In this document: in pieces, positions 52,601 to 64,000 of the stretch
Position numbering within the stretch: position 1 is the stretch's first letter
Layout: each line of letters starts with the position of its first letter
DNA from: Eupeodes corollae
Lineage: Eukaryota; Arthropoda; Insecta; Diptera; Syrphidae
NCBI RefSeq assembly: GCF_945859685.1
Contig: NC_079147.1
Span: forward strand, 175,133,174-175,197,173
Reading direction: 5' to 3'
Length of the DNA stretch: 64,000 nt
Notes under the pieces: generated by a model
The model's database searches: none
Told to the model about the DNA's origin: nothing
What the model saw: only the letters and a program-made list of their open reading frames with translations
Program-made: the position numbers and the translations under genes

Positions 52601-55600
52601 ATGCAAATTCAGCGTTGTTGGAGTACAAAAAGAGGTAAGTAGTGGCAGATTTAGATATTATATTGATCATATTTAGAGTTGCTTTGGCCAAAAAGACACA
52701 CCTAGTAACTTGAATGTTTTGTGTTGTAAAAATAAATTTTTCTATACAGATTAGTTCAATGAAATTGTTCATTAGTCGGTGGTGTTTATTTAGGGTAGCA
52801 ATGTTCTTATGAGAAAACGTACATTAACCATAATTGTGTAGGTTGTACATGCTTTCTTGAGCTGGGATAATCATGAGAGCCTCGACGAATTCAGAAAAAT
52901 AATAAAAATTAAACAATGATAGTAATAAATATTAATCAATAAACTTTTAATCCCAAAAATTAACAAAATTACATCGACAAACATGAATCGCTGAACCCTG
53001 CAATGTCACAGAAATTCATTAGGCACTCATATATTTTATATTAGCAATAACAAACACAAAAATTTAACAAGCGTGTTTAGGGCCATTTTGTTCAATATTG
53101 TTCAACATGCCGGAAAATCCAAATGTGTACAACTCCGGAATTGGTTTTAACTCGAAATTTGATCGTTTATCGTCAACTTGAATATTGTTTTTTTTTAGTA
53201 TTACAACTCTCACTTCAGAAATTTACATTCAAAAAAAGGGGAATTCATTGTCAAATTTTAATTTTACATTTTTAAATGTGGTTATTCTTTATAACTTCAA
53301 TTCATTGTAATTATGTCGCATTTTACAGTCGTCAGTCGAAATGAGGATTCAGATTGAAGCTGTGAATTTAAACAAATTCTGAGAGAAACGAAAAGTTGGT
53401 ACAGCGTGAAGACTTCGCAATCAAATAAAAGATAATATTGATTATATGTCGAATTTTGTATTGATATTTATTATGAAACATTTGAAATCTCAGTTTTAAA
53501 CAATCGAAGAATTCGATTCGCAGGGTGCGGGGGGAATTAAATTTCAGTGTTTGCGTGTCTGTCATTTTTAGTGTCAAACATCACTTAGAGTGCATCCAAT
53601 AACAAGATTTATTATTTGTTTCCACATAAAAGTTAATGTTCTGATAAAGATCGAGTTAAACAAATATATGAGTAAGCAATTTGGCATTATTACAGGACTT
53701 GCTTTTCAAATAAAACGTTTGCAGTAACACGGTCAAGCTCTAAGCAAGGAAAATTATGAGTATTGTTGTGAATTTTAAATGCCTTGCATAGTTCTTCACA
53801 AATTAACGAAGTCAGTGTGATTTTTTTTTAAATAAATTTCTATTGTTTTTTTTCACTTCGAGGGAAAACATTTACATATTTACATACACATTAATTAATC
53901 TTATTTTTTGATATGCAGTAGATACTCCTACTTTCCTTGTAGGGCAGGCGGCAAAGCCATGCTTTATCGATTTTTGTAATATAATATTATATTATTTGAA
54001 CCTACACTTAGTAAAAGACAATAAATCACTATCTATCATAATATAATTGTTCAGCAGTAAGATACAATTTAGTATCATATCCAATAAAATCAAATAAATC
54101 AAATTCTCGGAAACTGACCTAGTTTTTGTAAAATGTTCTTCTTTTGGAGCCTACTTATTTAATAAAACATCTCTTTTCTTCCAGCTACATTATGGATACT
54201 AATTGGTCTGTGTATCATAAGCAAATCGATAGCTGGGCCAGCAAAAAAGATCCAACCAAAACTTAAACCCAGTACTACAACAAGTACGACTACTGAACCC
54301 TCTTCCACGACACAGTTGGCAAGTACAGCTCCAACGATTCCTGTAATATGCGTTGAAGGAATAAAATCTGGCATTTCGGACGAAAATAGATCCACATCTA
54401 GTGAAAACAGTTTTGTTCAGATTATCGAAGGTGATGCAATGTTATCGGTTATGACCAGAGATCCCGTCACAGCGATATTTGTTGTGAATCGAATAAACCA
54501 GGCTAATTTGGTTAGTGCTGATTTTGAGATTGGTAAGGTTTACAAATATTACATGATTAGAAAAATCCAAGCTTTTTAATCTGAATTTTTTTAATCAGGA
54601 ATTCGAGCAATTGAAATCAAAGACTCTGAGGTTGTGGAAAATATTCTTATCCAAGAAGTTCAATATCTCCAACAATGTGTCGAACATTCGATAGGTCTAT
54701 TTATAGACCTCGACATTTATAATATTTTAAAGCATGTAATTGATGATCTAGAATATTATATTTGGCCAATTCCATCAGCAAGGAGTTTAGTTTTTCCGAA
54801 GGTGGCTCATCTCTTATACCAGATGCCTTGGGGACAGAAAATTGCATCCGTAGAAATTATTGCTGAGAATTTGGACGTTTACAACGACTTTATGGATGCA
54901 GCGAGGAAAGAACATCTGTGTTTAATGCATTTTCGCAGCCCTGATAATATTTACATTGTCTTTGGCAACAAAATGATAACGAACTTTCATGAAAACGGCA
55001 CAATTTTTGTGATTCCAAATGGGCGAACTTCTAAATCTTTTATCTCAGGTAAGGAATAAATAATTGTATATGTTTTTTATTAATTAAAAATGTGATTTGT
55101 AAGCTCTACAAATTCTTCGAGGTGCAAAATGAGAAATAGAACTAACAAATTTTTAATTTTAGACAAGAAGTACAAGTTTCGTTAATTTGATTGCCTGCAC
55201 CCGCTTAAGAGAAATGACAAAATGACACAATACTGCTTTAACTTAAGCTTATACACTTATCAAAACATTTATTTCTAAAAATGTTTAAAAAAACATGTAT
55301 GACAAAAGCAAAAATATAAATTTCGTCATGAAAATGTGACAATCGTAAAAAATATTAAAGAAAGGAAATCTTTTTTCATGTAGGATTTTGTTATTGAATG
55401 AAACACATAAAATCTAACTAATACGTTTTCAGTATCAGTTTTTTTGACATTAATTACACAACATACAATATTAATTTGATTCTGGAACTATCCTTATGAC
55501 AGTCTTTGTTTTCACAAAATTGTGCTCTTTGACATCTTCAAGGCAATAATTGTTCAGTACAGTAAAAATATATACGAGTATATGTACACCCTTTCTGTTA

Positions 55601-57522
55601 GGTCATGACCTTGTTTTTACCATACTCTGCATCAGAACTTTGGGTCAAAATAATAATAAAAAAAATAATTTAATTATTATTTTCTTTTACATCGCTTATA
55701 ATTATCAAACATCATTCTTTTCTAGGTCTCCCTAATAAATCGTTCCTTTTGATGGAATCGGAGATCGATCTCAGAGTGATAGACGAAAATACCACACAGG
55801 TAACTATAGACGAAAACCTCATTGGCCAGACTATTTTCCCATCTAATTTACTTGCGCTTGCTGGCCCTGTTCTTGATCTAACCCATTGGATCAACAATTC
55901 TCTTGCAAAGAATTGTAAAAAAGATCATGAAACTTACCTCCTCGAGACTTGCTCAGAATTTTTAACATTTGTCGAAGATTGGGACACCGAAGAACATGTT
56001 TACAATTTAATGACAATTCTTGATCAGTTAAAACTTAATCGATTGAGCCACATGATGAATTTTGAAATGTTCCAGAAAACTGAAACCAAAAGCAACGTCA
56101 CACATGAAAAAATTACTGATCTTCGAGAGATAGCTTCACAAAATTTCATATCGAATGTCACCACCTACTATCACTACAACAATGCCAATGATACGAGACA
56201 TGAAATGAAGTCAAAATTCGGACAAGTTTTTAACTGCCAATATGTTGATGGAAACAACAAGCGTTATCCATTCCTTTTCGATGGAGAATCAGTGATGTCT
56301 TGGAGGATTAAACCAGATCCCTGGATAGCTGCTGGAATGACAGCTGCAGGGCTTGGAGTGCTCATAAGCCTTGCAATATTGGTATTTATAATAACACGCA
56401 TTTCACTGGGCGATGTCTTTGAAGGAAATCCTGTCACCTCGATATTACTCCTGCTTTCGCTAGTTCTACTCTTCAGCTCGTTTGTTCCCTTTTCAATGGA
56501 ATATGCATCTGATCACCGCAACTCACATGTGACTTTTGAAGATGCTTCTACTCTAAATACTCTTTGTGCAGTAAGAGTTTTTATTTTGACACTAAGTTAT
56601 TGCATGACATTCTCGCTGTTACTATGTCGAGCTCTTATGTTGGCCTCGATTGGTTCCGAAGGGGGGTTCCTGTCACATGTAAATGGTTATATTCAGGGAG
56701 TTATATGTATCTTTAGTACGCTGGTCCAAGTTGGAATGTCGACACAGCTTATTATCGTTATGCATATTGCAAACGAGAGTGTTTCTTGCGAAAATATGTA
56801 CTACGGAAACTGGCTTTGGGCTTTACTGGCTTATGACTTTATACTTTTGGTGTTCCTTGTATGTATGATACCGTTTGTGTATCGATCCCAAAGGAACTAC
56901 CGCGAAGGCATACTTTTAGTTATTGGAGCTATTTTAGTATTTATTATCTGGTGTACGTGGATCACCATGAGCCTTTTCGGAGATGAGTGGAGAGATGCGG
57001 CTTTAGCGATGGGTCTTCAAGCTACTGGATGGGCAATTTTAACAGGAATCATGATCCCTCGAACATTCCTAATCGTAAGGGGGATCGAGCGATCTGACAT
57101 TGCTCAGGCACTTCCATCTCTCACATCACTGGCATTCGCACAGAATAATCAGTACTCATCTGAGCAGGTTAGTCACTATTATTAAACAAAAAGTTTACTT
57201 TTTTCCTGAAAACAACTATATTTAATTATCATTTTTGTAGAGTGTTTATGAATGTGTGAATCCTGCGATGAGGAATTGCTCATCTCGTGAGGATGGTATG
57301 TGTGAAGTTGGTCATATGCGTCATTCTCAGAGTGATATTCCAACCCTTCCACTTCGTGGTGGTGTAGCCAGACGACAGCAGTTCTTCAATAATATTCGGC
57401 AGCAAAATCAACAAAATCAAAGAGGTGCTCCACCACCGCGCCGTCCTATTAGTCCGACGGGTAGTTCACAGCAGTCTTCATTGCCACCATCACCAGTGAA
57501 CAATAAGATAACTCGATTTTAG
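52601..57522 (+). CDS. boss: Bride of sevenless: seven-transmembrane class C GPCR-like ligand/receptor
   Basis: Five coding exons, all with GT-AG junctions and matching phase: 52601-52634, 54185-54532, 54599-55048, 55726-57167 and 57241-57522 (851 codons plus stop; Drosophila Boss is slightly longer). Boss is the membrane-bound ligand on R8 photoreceptors that activates Sevenless in R7 precursors; it is also reported as a nutrient-sensing receptor. Exon 1 (ATG at 52601, donor AGAG|GTAAGT) and exon 2 together make a signal peptide: basic STKR, hydrophobic LWILIGLCII, then SKSIAG. A Thr/Ser/Pro-rich stretch and a ~450-residue ectodomain with several N-glycosylation sites (NNS, NVT, NDT) follow. 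Seven hydrophobic segments lie at roughly residues 477-501, 514-536, 557-583, 599-625, 640-663, 672-694 and 704-728. The highly conserved SIGSEGGFLSHVNGYIQ loop and RGIERSDIAQALPSLTS tail are present. The cytoplasmic tail is Gln/Pro-rich and ends NNKITRF. No frame damage was seen. The exon-1 assignment is inference from splice phase and signal-peptide logic. Confidence 0.95.
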
Positions 57523-57776
57523 GACTTAGATAAGAAATGTGCAATTGGCTAGATCTTCCTTTTAATACATATATTAATTGAAAAGAATTTTAAAAACTAT
57601 TTAAGATAATTTTTTAGGTTCAAGAATTCCCTCTAAGAGTGATTTTAAAAAAACAACAGAATATTCTAGTCAACTTAATTTTAAAAAGTCATTTAATTTA
57701 CATAACTTAAAGAAACATAGAGTCAATAGATCTCGAGATTATTCTATTTTACGAATATAAATGTGTAGATCATGAT

Positions 57777-57782
57777 AATAAA
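57777..57782 (+). terminator. boss: Candidate polyadenylation signal of boss
   Basis: AATAAA 255 bp after the boss stop codon, followed by a TTTTATTTAT-rich stretch. Confidence 0.5.
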
Positions 57783-58106
57783 TTATAATTTTATTTATAA
57801 AATGGATGATTGTTTTATTTAAAGGCTTAAATTTAAATTTATAAATTGTTAAGCTAAAACGTGTTTATTAGTTTTCCGGAGTAAACATATATTTTTGGCA
57901 GTCAATTCCGTATAAACGCAGGTTCAAATTATTATTTACGTATTATGTACCAAATCAACAAAATCTGGAAATTGTAGTTTTTATATAGAAACATGAAGTA
58001 CTCTATTTTACATGTCTGCAAAGCAAAACAAAAATTGTTCGGTGGGATGATCCAAATAGATGAAGACTAATTTAAAATAAATTAATAATACATATAATAT
58101 AAATAT

Positions 58107-58275
58107 CACAGTCCACTGGCAGAGTGATTTAAAACTCCCAATCGTTCCTGTGGACGAGAAGTGTTGTAAAGGTGGAGGGGACTTACAGTTTCAATCCGAA
58201 TACGAACGTCTAATTTGATTGAACCAAAGACCTCTAGCATGACAGTCCTACGCACTAAACGCAGGTACTATACCT
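58107..58275 (-). mobile_element. tRNA-derived SINE copy 11, internally deleted
   Basis: The plus strand runs from CAGTCCACTGGCAGAGTGAT through GGTGGAGGGGACTTACAGTT to the head GACAGTCCTACGCACTAAAC. About 90 bp of the body (the AGAATTACTCTTGG segment) is missing. It lies between the convergent genes boss and 58957-60172. Confidence 0.8.
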
Positions 58276-58956
58276 TTTCTGAAACTATTTTTTGTAATAT
58301 TTTGTTTGCTTAAATTAATACAAATATTGTGGCTGGGAAAAACCTTTAAGATCTCGAACTTATTCCTGGCACTTTGATTACTTCAATACTTCATTGAAAC
58401 GGTTTTAAACTCAGATAATTTTCAACTGATTGACTTGAAATTTTAAACACGTATTGGAAGTAAATTCTCTTGAAATTAACAATTATCTATCGATTTTGTT
58501 GAGAAATTTGTCACTTTTCATTTTTCTAGCCAAAAACCAAAATATTCCGAAAATCCTACATACTTCTTCAGCAGTTAATACTTACATATATACAGAGTGA
58601 CTATTCCGAAACCTTAAATAAATAAGGCCTACCTTAGAGAGTATTGTTTTTCTACTTACACTATGTTTTAAAATTTGGATTAATGGTTAATATTGATGAA
58701 TTTGGTGCCCAATCATGGTTTTATCAAAAATACAGAAAAAAGACACGGTGTTAGTTTATTTTTAAATAAACAATTTTCACTATGACGGGAAGGAGGGTTT
58801 GAGTGAAGTGAATATCGAACTTTATATGTCATTTGATACCAACAACGTTCTCTTCCAGAATTGTGTTATATAGCAGTAGTGGGTTTATTACAATGACTAC
58901 AATAGTTGCCAATTTTTGTTAATAGCAAATTGTTTTTATTAAAAAATATATATGAA
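58276..58956. other. AT-rich intergenic DNA between convergent genes
   Basis: Nothing recognised except AATAAA on the minus strand (58940-58935), a possible polyadenylation signal for the gene at 58957-60172, 17 bp past its stop. Confidence 0.4.
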
Positions 58957-60172
58957 TCAAGAATCATCTCCAATATTTTCTTCGATACTTGGTGAACTCA
59001 TATCATCAGAACTCTCATCATCTCCATCTCCATCAGCACTATCGTCTTGATTTGTAACATTAATATTTTCTTGTAAGGAGTCATCTTTGTTACCGACCTT
59101 TTCATTATTATGTTGGTCATAGAACTTTTGCAACTGCTCCAGTAAATCTTTTACTTCTTGAATGCCAATATCCGATGATTTAGAACTTACAGTCAACTTT
59201 GATCCTGGAGGCAAATCAAAATCAGAAAACCCGTCGTTCTTGTGACAGTTATTGCATTCCATTGGCAGTATGGAAGTTTGTGGTTTTGATGAAAAATTAC
59301 TTGGCAGCTGAATAGATGTTTGTTTTGGATTATTCTGATGGACTGTCTGAGTCAAAGGTTCACTAGGTGGTGCCAAATTTTGTGGATATGGATTGATTAC
59401 ATTTTGTCGGGCATCAATAGGAACGGTTGTAATTACGTTCTGATGCTGATAGAACATTTTGTCGTATTCTGATTTCATGCAAAGGTATCTGAAATGCCTT
59501 GAATTTTCTTCCCCGTAATGAATGACTTCTAAAATATAATTTTTTGTTTCAGAATATCAACTAAATTTAAGTATGTACCCACTATTTATTAATTCAACTT
59601 GAATCTTTTCTAAAGCATGTTGGTTATCATTTGTTTTTTTAGAAATGATATCCAATTTCATGTTTATGTCTTTCAAGCTGTGAGAAATCATCTCTTGAAG
59701 TGATTTCTAAAAAAAAAAGAATTATTTTGCCTAAATCAAAACAAAATATACATTTTACCTCAACAGCCCGTTCAACAGTATTTTTAATCATCATAAAGAA
59801 CTCTTCTGTATCCTCGTCCTTTTCATTGTCTTCAATAATATTTTTCTTTGTTCCATTTACTTCTGTTTTTTTAGATCTTTCGTGTAGAGTTTCTTCATTG
59901 AGCATTGTTTTCTGATCCTTTTTGTCGACAATATTTCGTCCTTTAGATTTCTTCTGACATGCCATGGCATTATGCATGCAAATATCCGTCTTTTCATTTT
60001 TTATTTTGGAATTTTGAAGGAAATTTTCATCAAATCGTGTTGTTGGCCCCAGCGAGCCAGCCACATACAGATTTTCAGCAGTTTTTCTGGATTTTTGACG
60101 AACCATGTTTTTACGGCAAGGAAACAAATTGAAGCTTTGTTTTATTTTTTTACGAAAATTAAATGAATTCAT
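58957..60172 (-). CDS. Three-exon gene, hydrophilic coiled-coil-like protein of unknown function
   Basis: Exons 60172-59759, 59706-59583 and 59528-58957, with introns of 52 and 54 bp (gag|gtaaaa...ttttag|aaa and a|gtgggt...ttttag|aag). All junctions keep the frame, giving 369 codons from the ATG at 60172. A second in-frame ATG at 60106, in a good context (AAACATGG), would give 347. The N-terminus is basic (MVRQKSRKTAENLYVAGSLG). The middle (about residues 85-180) is Lys/Glu-rich and predicted helical, with a heptad-like run across exon 2 (KSLQEMISHSLKDINMKLDI). The C-terminal third has a CNNCHKND cysteine pair, Gln/Pro/Ser-rich stretches and a very acidic end (SADGDGDDESSDDMSSPSIE). There is no signal peptide or membrane segment. 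I did not recognise the family. A nuclear or chromosome-associated adaptor would fit the composition, but that is a guess. Confidence 0.8.
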
Positions 60173-60309
60173 TGACTTGCTATGTACATATATACAAAAA
60201 ATACTTTTTGCTTTTATAAAGAAACAAGTGTTTTTAGCCAACCAAATATTTAAACTCGTATGTATGTTGTCTGCGCTGTACGTAAATAAGAATTTTGTAA
60301 GTATATAAT

Positions 60310-61078
60310 TTGCGTCCAAAGGTGAACATTTTGGTTAAACCTAAATATCTCACGAATCACGAATTCTAAAGACTTTAATTAGATTTTATATAATATATTG
60401 TAACAAACAAGTATATTTTTGGGAAAAAATTCAATTAACGGTTTTTTTATACATAAAAAAAAGAACTGAGAAAAAAAATGTGTCACGTCGAAAATCTTAC
60501 GAATAAAAAATTAATTTATCTCCAAAACAATTTTGTGCAACGACAATAACAATTTTAACATCTGGTCTGAGAAAAATGGAATTGAGAGTTTTTTTTTATA
60601 AAAAATAAAAACCTAAAAACGTTACTCAAAGTTGGTAAAAATCGAATTGAAAGATGTTTTACAAAAAAATTAATCAAAGTTGGTAAAAATTGATTTTCGA
60701 CTCAAATAACTTTTCGAAATATTGAGACAATTGCGTTAAACTAATTTTATTTTTTAAAAAATATTTTTGTCAAACAGTAACATTTTGAGAAAAATCGAAT
60801 TGACAGTTTTTTTTACAAAAAATTAATAACCTAAAAAAATAATTAGCAAAAGTATGTAAAAATTGATTTTCGACTTAAATATCTTTTCAAAACCTTTAGA
60901 TTTTGGCTTAAATCTAATTTTATCTTATGAGAAATATTGTTTTGAACATTCGATAACATTTTTCAAAAAATCGAATTGACAGTTTCTTAACAAAAAATTA
61001 AAACCTAAAATAAGCATTTCTAAAAGTTCGTAAAAATTAATTTTCGGCTCGAATGTCTTCTCAAATATCAAAAATACT
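60310..61078 (+). repeat. Copy of the 174-bp-unit repeat family
   Basis: Same orientation and order as the left arm of the foldback element at 30031-32294: GGTGAACATTTTGGTTAAAC, AATATATTGTAACAAAC, then repeated AATCGAATTGACAGTTTTTT and GGTAAAAATTGATTTTCGAC. Only one arm is present. Confidence 0.75.
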
Positions 61079-61400
61079 TACTTACTTACTTAAGGTGGCG
61101 CTACAGTCCGGGTGGACCTGGGCCTCATAGCTAGCTGTCTCCAGTTTCGCACGCCAAGTTGGTTGAGGTCCTCTCCCACCTGGGTGCGCTACCTGAGTCG
61201 TGGTCTTCCTCTACTGCGCCGTCCCTCGGGATGGGATTCGAAGACCTTTCGGGCTGGAGGGTTGATGTCCCTTTATGATGTTGGACTTTAATTCTACTAA
61301 CTAGGTCAGTGTCGCTGTACAGCCTGTACAGTTCGTCGTTATATCTTCTCCTCCATTCTCCATCTATGCATACGGGCTTTGTATATGAAAACCATAGTAC
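61079..61400 (-). mobile_element. 3' end of an RTE-like non-LTR retrotransposon
   Basis: The minus strand encodes the C-terminus of an RTE-type polyprotein in shifted frames: CIDGEWRRRYNDELYRLYSD and TDLVSRIKVQ, then RKVFESHPEGRRSRGRPRLR and LNQLGVRNWRQLAMRP. The stretch usually joining them (RLRWLGHVVRM-type) is deleted. The 3' end reads CGGACTGTAGCGCCACCTTA and is followed by TAAG tetranucleotide repeats, typical of RTE tails. The terminal sequence matches the 3' end of the SINE family in this window. Confidence 0.82.
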
Positions 61401-62170
61401 TCTCACGAGGGAAGTCGAATATTGCGGCATCTACATATTTTTTGTGGAACATCTAGCGAAGACATTAATGGAGAAATCGATTGCAGTCGGGAGACTTATA
61501 AATGTTACAATTTGCAATAGAGAAAGATTATAGTAAATTAACGAAAGTCTGAGTGCAAAAGGAATGCACATTTGTTTCTTTGTGTTTGTATTTTGGTTTG
61601 GTTATATTTTTACAATCACAAAACGGTGGACTTTTTATACAAAGATGATAAGACAAATGCAGGTGAATTGCGATTTCGTGTAGGAATTTTATATTCTTGG
61701 TTGAGATTTTATATTTTTGATGATTTGAGGATTGTATTAGGGAATTATAACTTAAACTATTATAGGCAAGTAAATATGTAGGTATTGTATTGTTATGAAA
61801 TAATAGATAATAAATATTTTTTTTTTAATTTGAGCGCCTAAACCTTTCTTACAGTTTGTTTTCAAATCGAGCATAGAGAAGTTTTGAAGATTCAAAGTCT
61901 TAGAACGATGTTTTTTTTAAATAAATAAATTTGTTGATTGATAGTAAACGTAATTGAAAAGCTGGTTACACAATTATTGACAATTTATAGTGGAATAAAA
62001 TATTTTGATGCATGTTAAATTTTGGACACATGTAAAAAGATAGTAAACATACCTACCTATTATCGCATAATTTAATGAAATTTTAGCTTGGACGTTTTTA
62101 ATGGTAGTGAATTTTTTAAATGGGATGAGGAACTTTTAAAATCTTTTGTTTTAAAAATTAATACAAACGA
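61401..62170. other. AT-rich DNA without recognised features
   Basis: Short frames only. Confidence 0.35.
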
Positions 62171-64000
62171 TTTTTTTTTTTTTTGACAGGAAGAAATCTT
62201 CAAAAGACACTTGGCAGTAGTGTGGGACTTTTAACCACAAAAACCACCTCTTCATCAGAACCAATCTTGAAGGATCGACTTCCGATTTTTCTTTCTTAAT
62301 TTTGTACAATCACTTTGGGGGAAGTTTAAACTTTTAATACTTTCTCATGTTTTTTTAGACCATAAGCTCATGAGGCTTGGTTCGTCTTAATCTCCGAACA
62401 TGGTTTCTTATGTTCAAGACGGACTCCATTTCAGAATTAGTGTGATTTTGGAGTCTCTGGTTGTTCGATACAGCGTATTTTTTAACAACTTCTGTAACCA
62501 TTTCTATTTGTAAGTCACGATGTAGATCGGTATTTCTTATGTACCAAGGTGCATTAACTATTCCACGAAGGACTTTGTTTTGGAATTTTTGGATGATTTC
62601 GGTATTTGTTTTCTTTGTACAGCCCCATAATTGGATTCCATAGGTCCAAACAGGCTTTAGTACTTGATTATACAGCATTATTTTGTTTTGGATTGATAAA
62701 TCAGAGTTGTTACCAAGCAACCAGAACATTTTTCTATATTTCAAGTTTAGTTCTTCTCTTTTCTTTTTGATGTGCTCTTTCCACTTAAGCTTTGCATCCA
62801 AAGTCATTCCAAGGTATTTGGCCGTATTGGCGTAAGGTACAGTTTTATTATTAATGATTGGAATGTTGTTTATCTTTTTATTTGTAAAGTTTATATGTGA
62901 AGATTTTGTTTCATTGAGTTTGATACGCAATTTTTCGGTCCAAGCTCTCACTGTGTCGACGGCATTTTGTAGTTTTACTGCTGCCTTAGAGACACATTTG
63001 TCGGGTACCAAAATTGCGGTATCATCTGCAAAAGTAGCCATTATGGTGTGATTACCAACTGGAATATCCCTTGTGTATAATAAATACAGGGTAGGACCTA
63101 GGACACTTCCCGGCTTCTATTTTCTTCAATACAGTATACGAGTATTCTTGATCGTACCTTACTCTAAACAATCGGTCTGAGATGTACGATTTTAATATTT
63201 CAAAGTACTGCCTGGGAAGATCCCTTTGCAGTTTGTACTCAAGTCCCTCATGCCAAACCTTGTCAAAAGCTTACGCAACATCTAAGAAAATAGCTGAACA
63301 TACTTGTTTTTCTTCTAATGCTTTTTCTATTACATCCGATATTCTATGAACTTGGTCTATCGTGGAATGTTTATTTCTAAAGCCAAACTGATGGTTTGGG
63401 ATTAACCTTCTTTCTTCTATGATTTTGCTAAGTCTCTTCAGGAGCAGTTTTTCAAAAACTTTTGCCATAATTGGTATAAGCGATATTGGTCTGTAAGCCG
63501 TCACTTTTGTAGGTGGATTACCTTGCTTTGGTATGACAATTACTTCAGCAATTTCCAATGGTGCGGGACATACCGGTGCTTAAGGCATGCATTTATTATA
63601 TATTGGAGTTTTATAAGGGCTTTCAATGGCATTTCTTTCATAACCTGAGCAGTAATTAGATCGTAACCTGGTGATTTTTTATTTGGTAGTTGATGTAAAC
63701 ACATACTTTTTATTTCTTTAAGTCTTACAATTGGTATTTCACTTTCATCTATCATATCAACAAACTGTAAGTTATTTTTAGCCGCGTTTGGTGAATATGG
63801 CTTAAAAACATTCGCAAGATGTTCAGCGAAAAGGTTAGCTTTTTCTTTCGGGATACCGATCCATTGCCCATCTTGAGATTTCAAGGGCGAGTTTTGTAAC
63901 TGCGGTTTTTTCAGGCGCTTGGCTGCTTTTCATAGCGAAAAATCGGTTGAAGCATCAGTCGTTAAATTCGTTAGGAATGTACTGAGTGAATCATTTTTGA
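62171..64000 (-). mobile_element. Jockey-like non-LTR retrotransposon, decayed, running off the window
   Basis: The minus strand reads from the window edge: a segment near 63960-63890 (STDFSLWKAAKRLKKPQLQN, with interruptions), WIGIPKEKANLFAEHLANVF (63850), LPNKKSPGYDLITAQVMKEM, VIVIPKQGNPPTKVTAYRPI (63530), NHQFGFRNKHSTIDQVHRI, AIFLDVA-stop-AFDKVWHEGL (motif A split by TAA at 63270), SVLGPTLYLLYT-like sequence after a frameshift, MATFADDTAIL (motif C, FADD), YLGMTLDAKLKWKEHI and WTYGIQLWG. It ends RTKPHELMV at a stop at 62355. The 3' UTR runs to an A-rich tail (T run 62171-62185 on the plus strand). At least two frameshifts and one stop make it inactive. Motifs resemble Jockey/X-element/BS-type elements. 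Confidence 0.9.

Noticed and set aside
53741..53800. ATG near 53749 as an alternative first exon of boss
   Set aside because: No donor gives the required phase into 54185, whereas the exon at 52601-52634 has a perfect donor, correct phase and completes a signal peptide.

Overview
This is a fragment of an AT-rich insect nuclear genome, almost certainly a fly (Diptera, probably a brachyceran). The evidence is an intact, spliced homologue of Drosophila bride of sevenless (boss), an exon of the TRMT9B/fid-type tRNA methyltransferase family, short GT-AG introns of 52-73 bp, and a repeat load of Tc1/mariner, pogo, hAT, Jockey-like, RTE-like and tRNA-derived SINE elements. There are no prokaryotic genes, operons or CRISPR arrays.

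Layout. 1-9.1 kb: 5' part of a minus-strand methyltransferase gene (exon 2596-3185, probable first coding exon 9011-9104) whose ~6 kb intron holds a SINE and a 2.1 kb pogo/Tigger element with perfect terminal inverted repeats. 9-20 kb: gene-poor DNA with SINEs, two nested non-LTR retrotransposons inside one SINE, a hAT relic and small inverted-repeat elements. 20.3-24.9 kb: a satellite block, a 3 kb minisatellite fused to 197 copies of the heptamer CATACAT. 25-52 kb: transposase fossils, MITEs, a 2.3 kb foldback element, a 2.5 kb non-LTR retrotransposon inserted in a SINE, and several families of diverged AT-rich repeats. 52.6-57.5 kb: the boss gene (5 coding exons, 851 codons). 58.9-60.2 kb: a convergent three-exon gene of unknown function. 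60.3-64 kb: repeat DNA, an RTE 3' end and a decayed Jockey-like element running off the window.

The most interesting structure is an interaction between three retroelement families. A tRNA-derived SINE (at least 11 copies here) has a 3' end matching the 3' end of an RTE-like LINE at 61.1 kb, so the RTE probably supplies its reverse transcriptase. The tRNA-like head of this SINE is in turn the landing site of a different non-LTR retrotransposon: all three copies of that element in the window sit within about 7 bp of each other in the A-box/anticodon region of separate SINE copies, two of them with recognisable target-site duplications. This suggests a target-specific retrotransposon that uses SINE or tRNA-like DNA as its niche.

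Limits: everything is read by eye from sequence. Boundaries of old repeats are approximate, family names rest on recognised protein motifs, and no alignment or database search was run.
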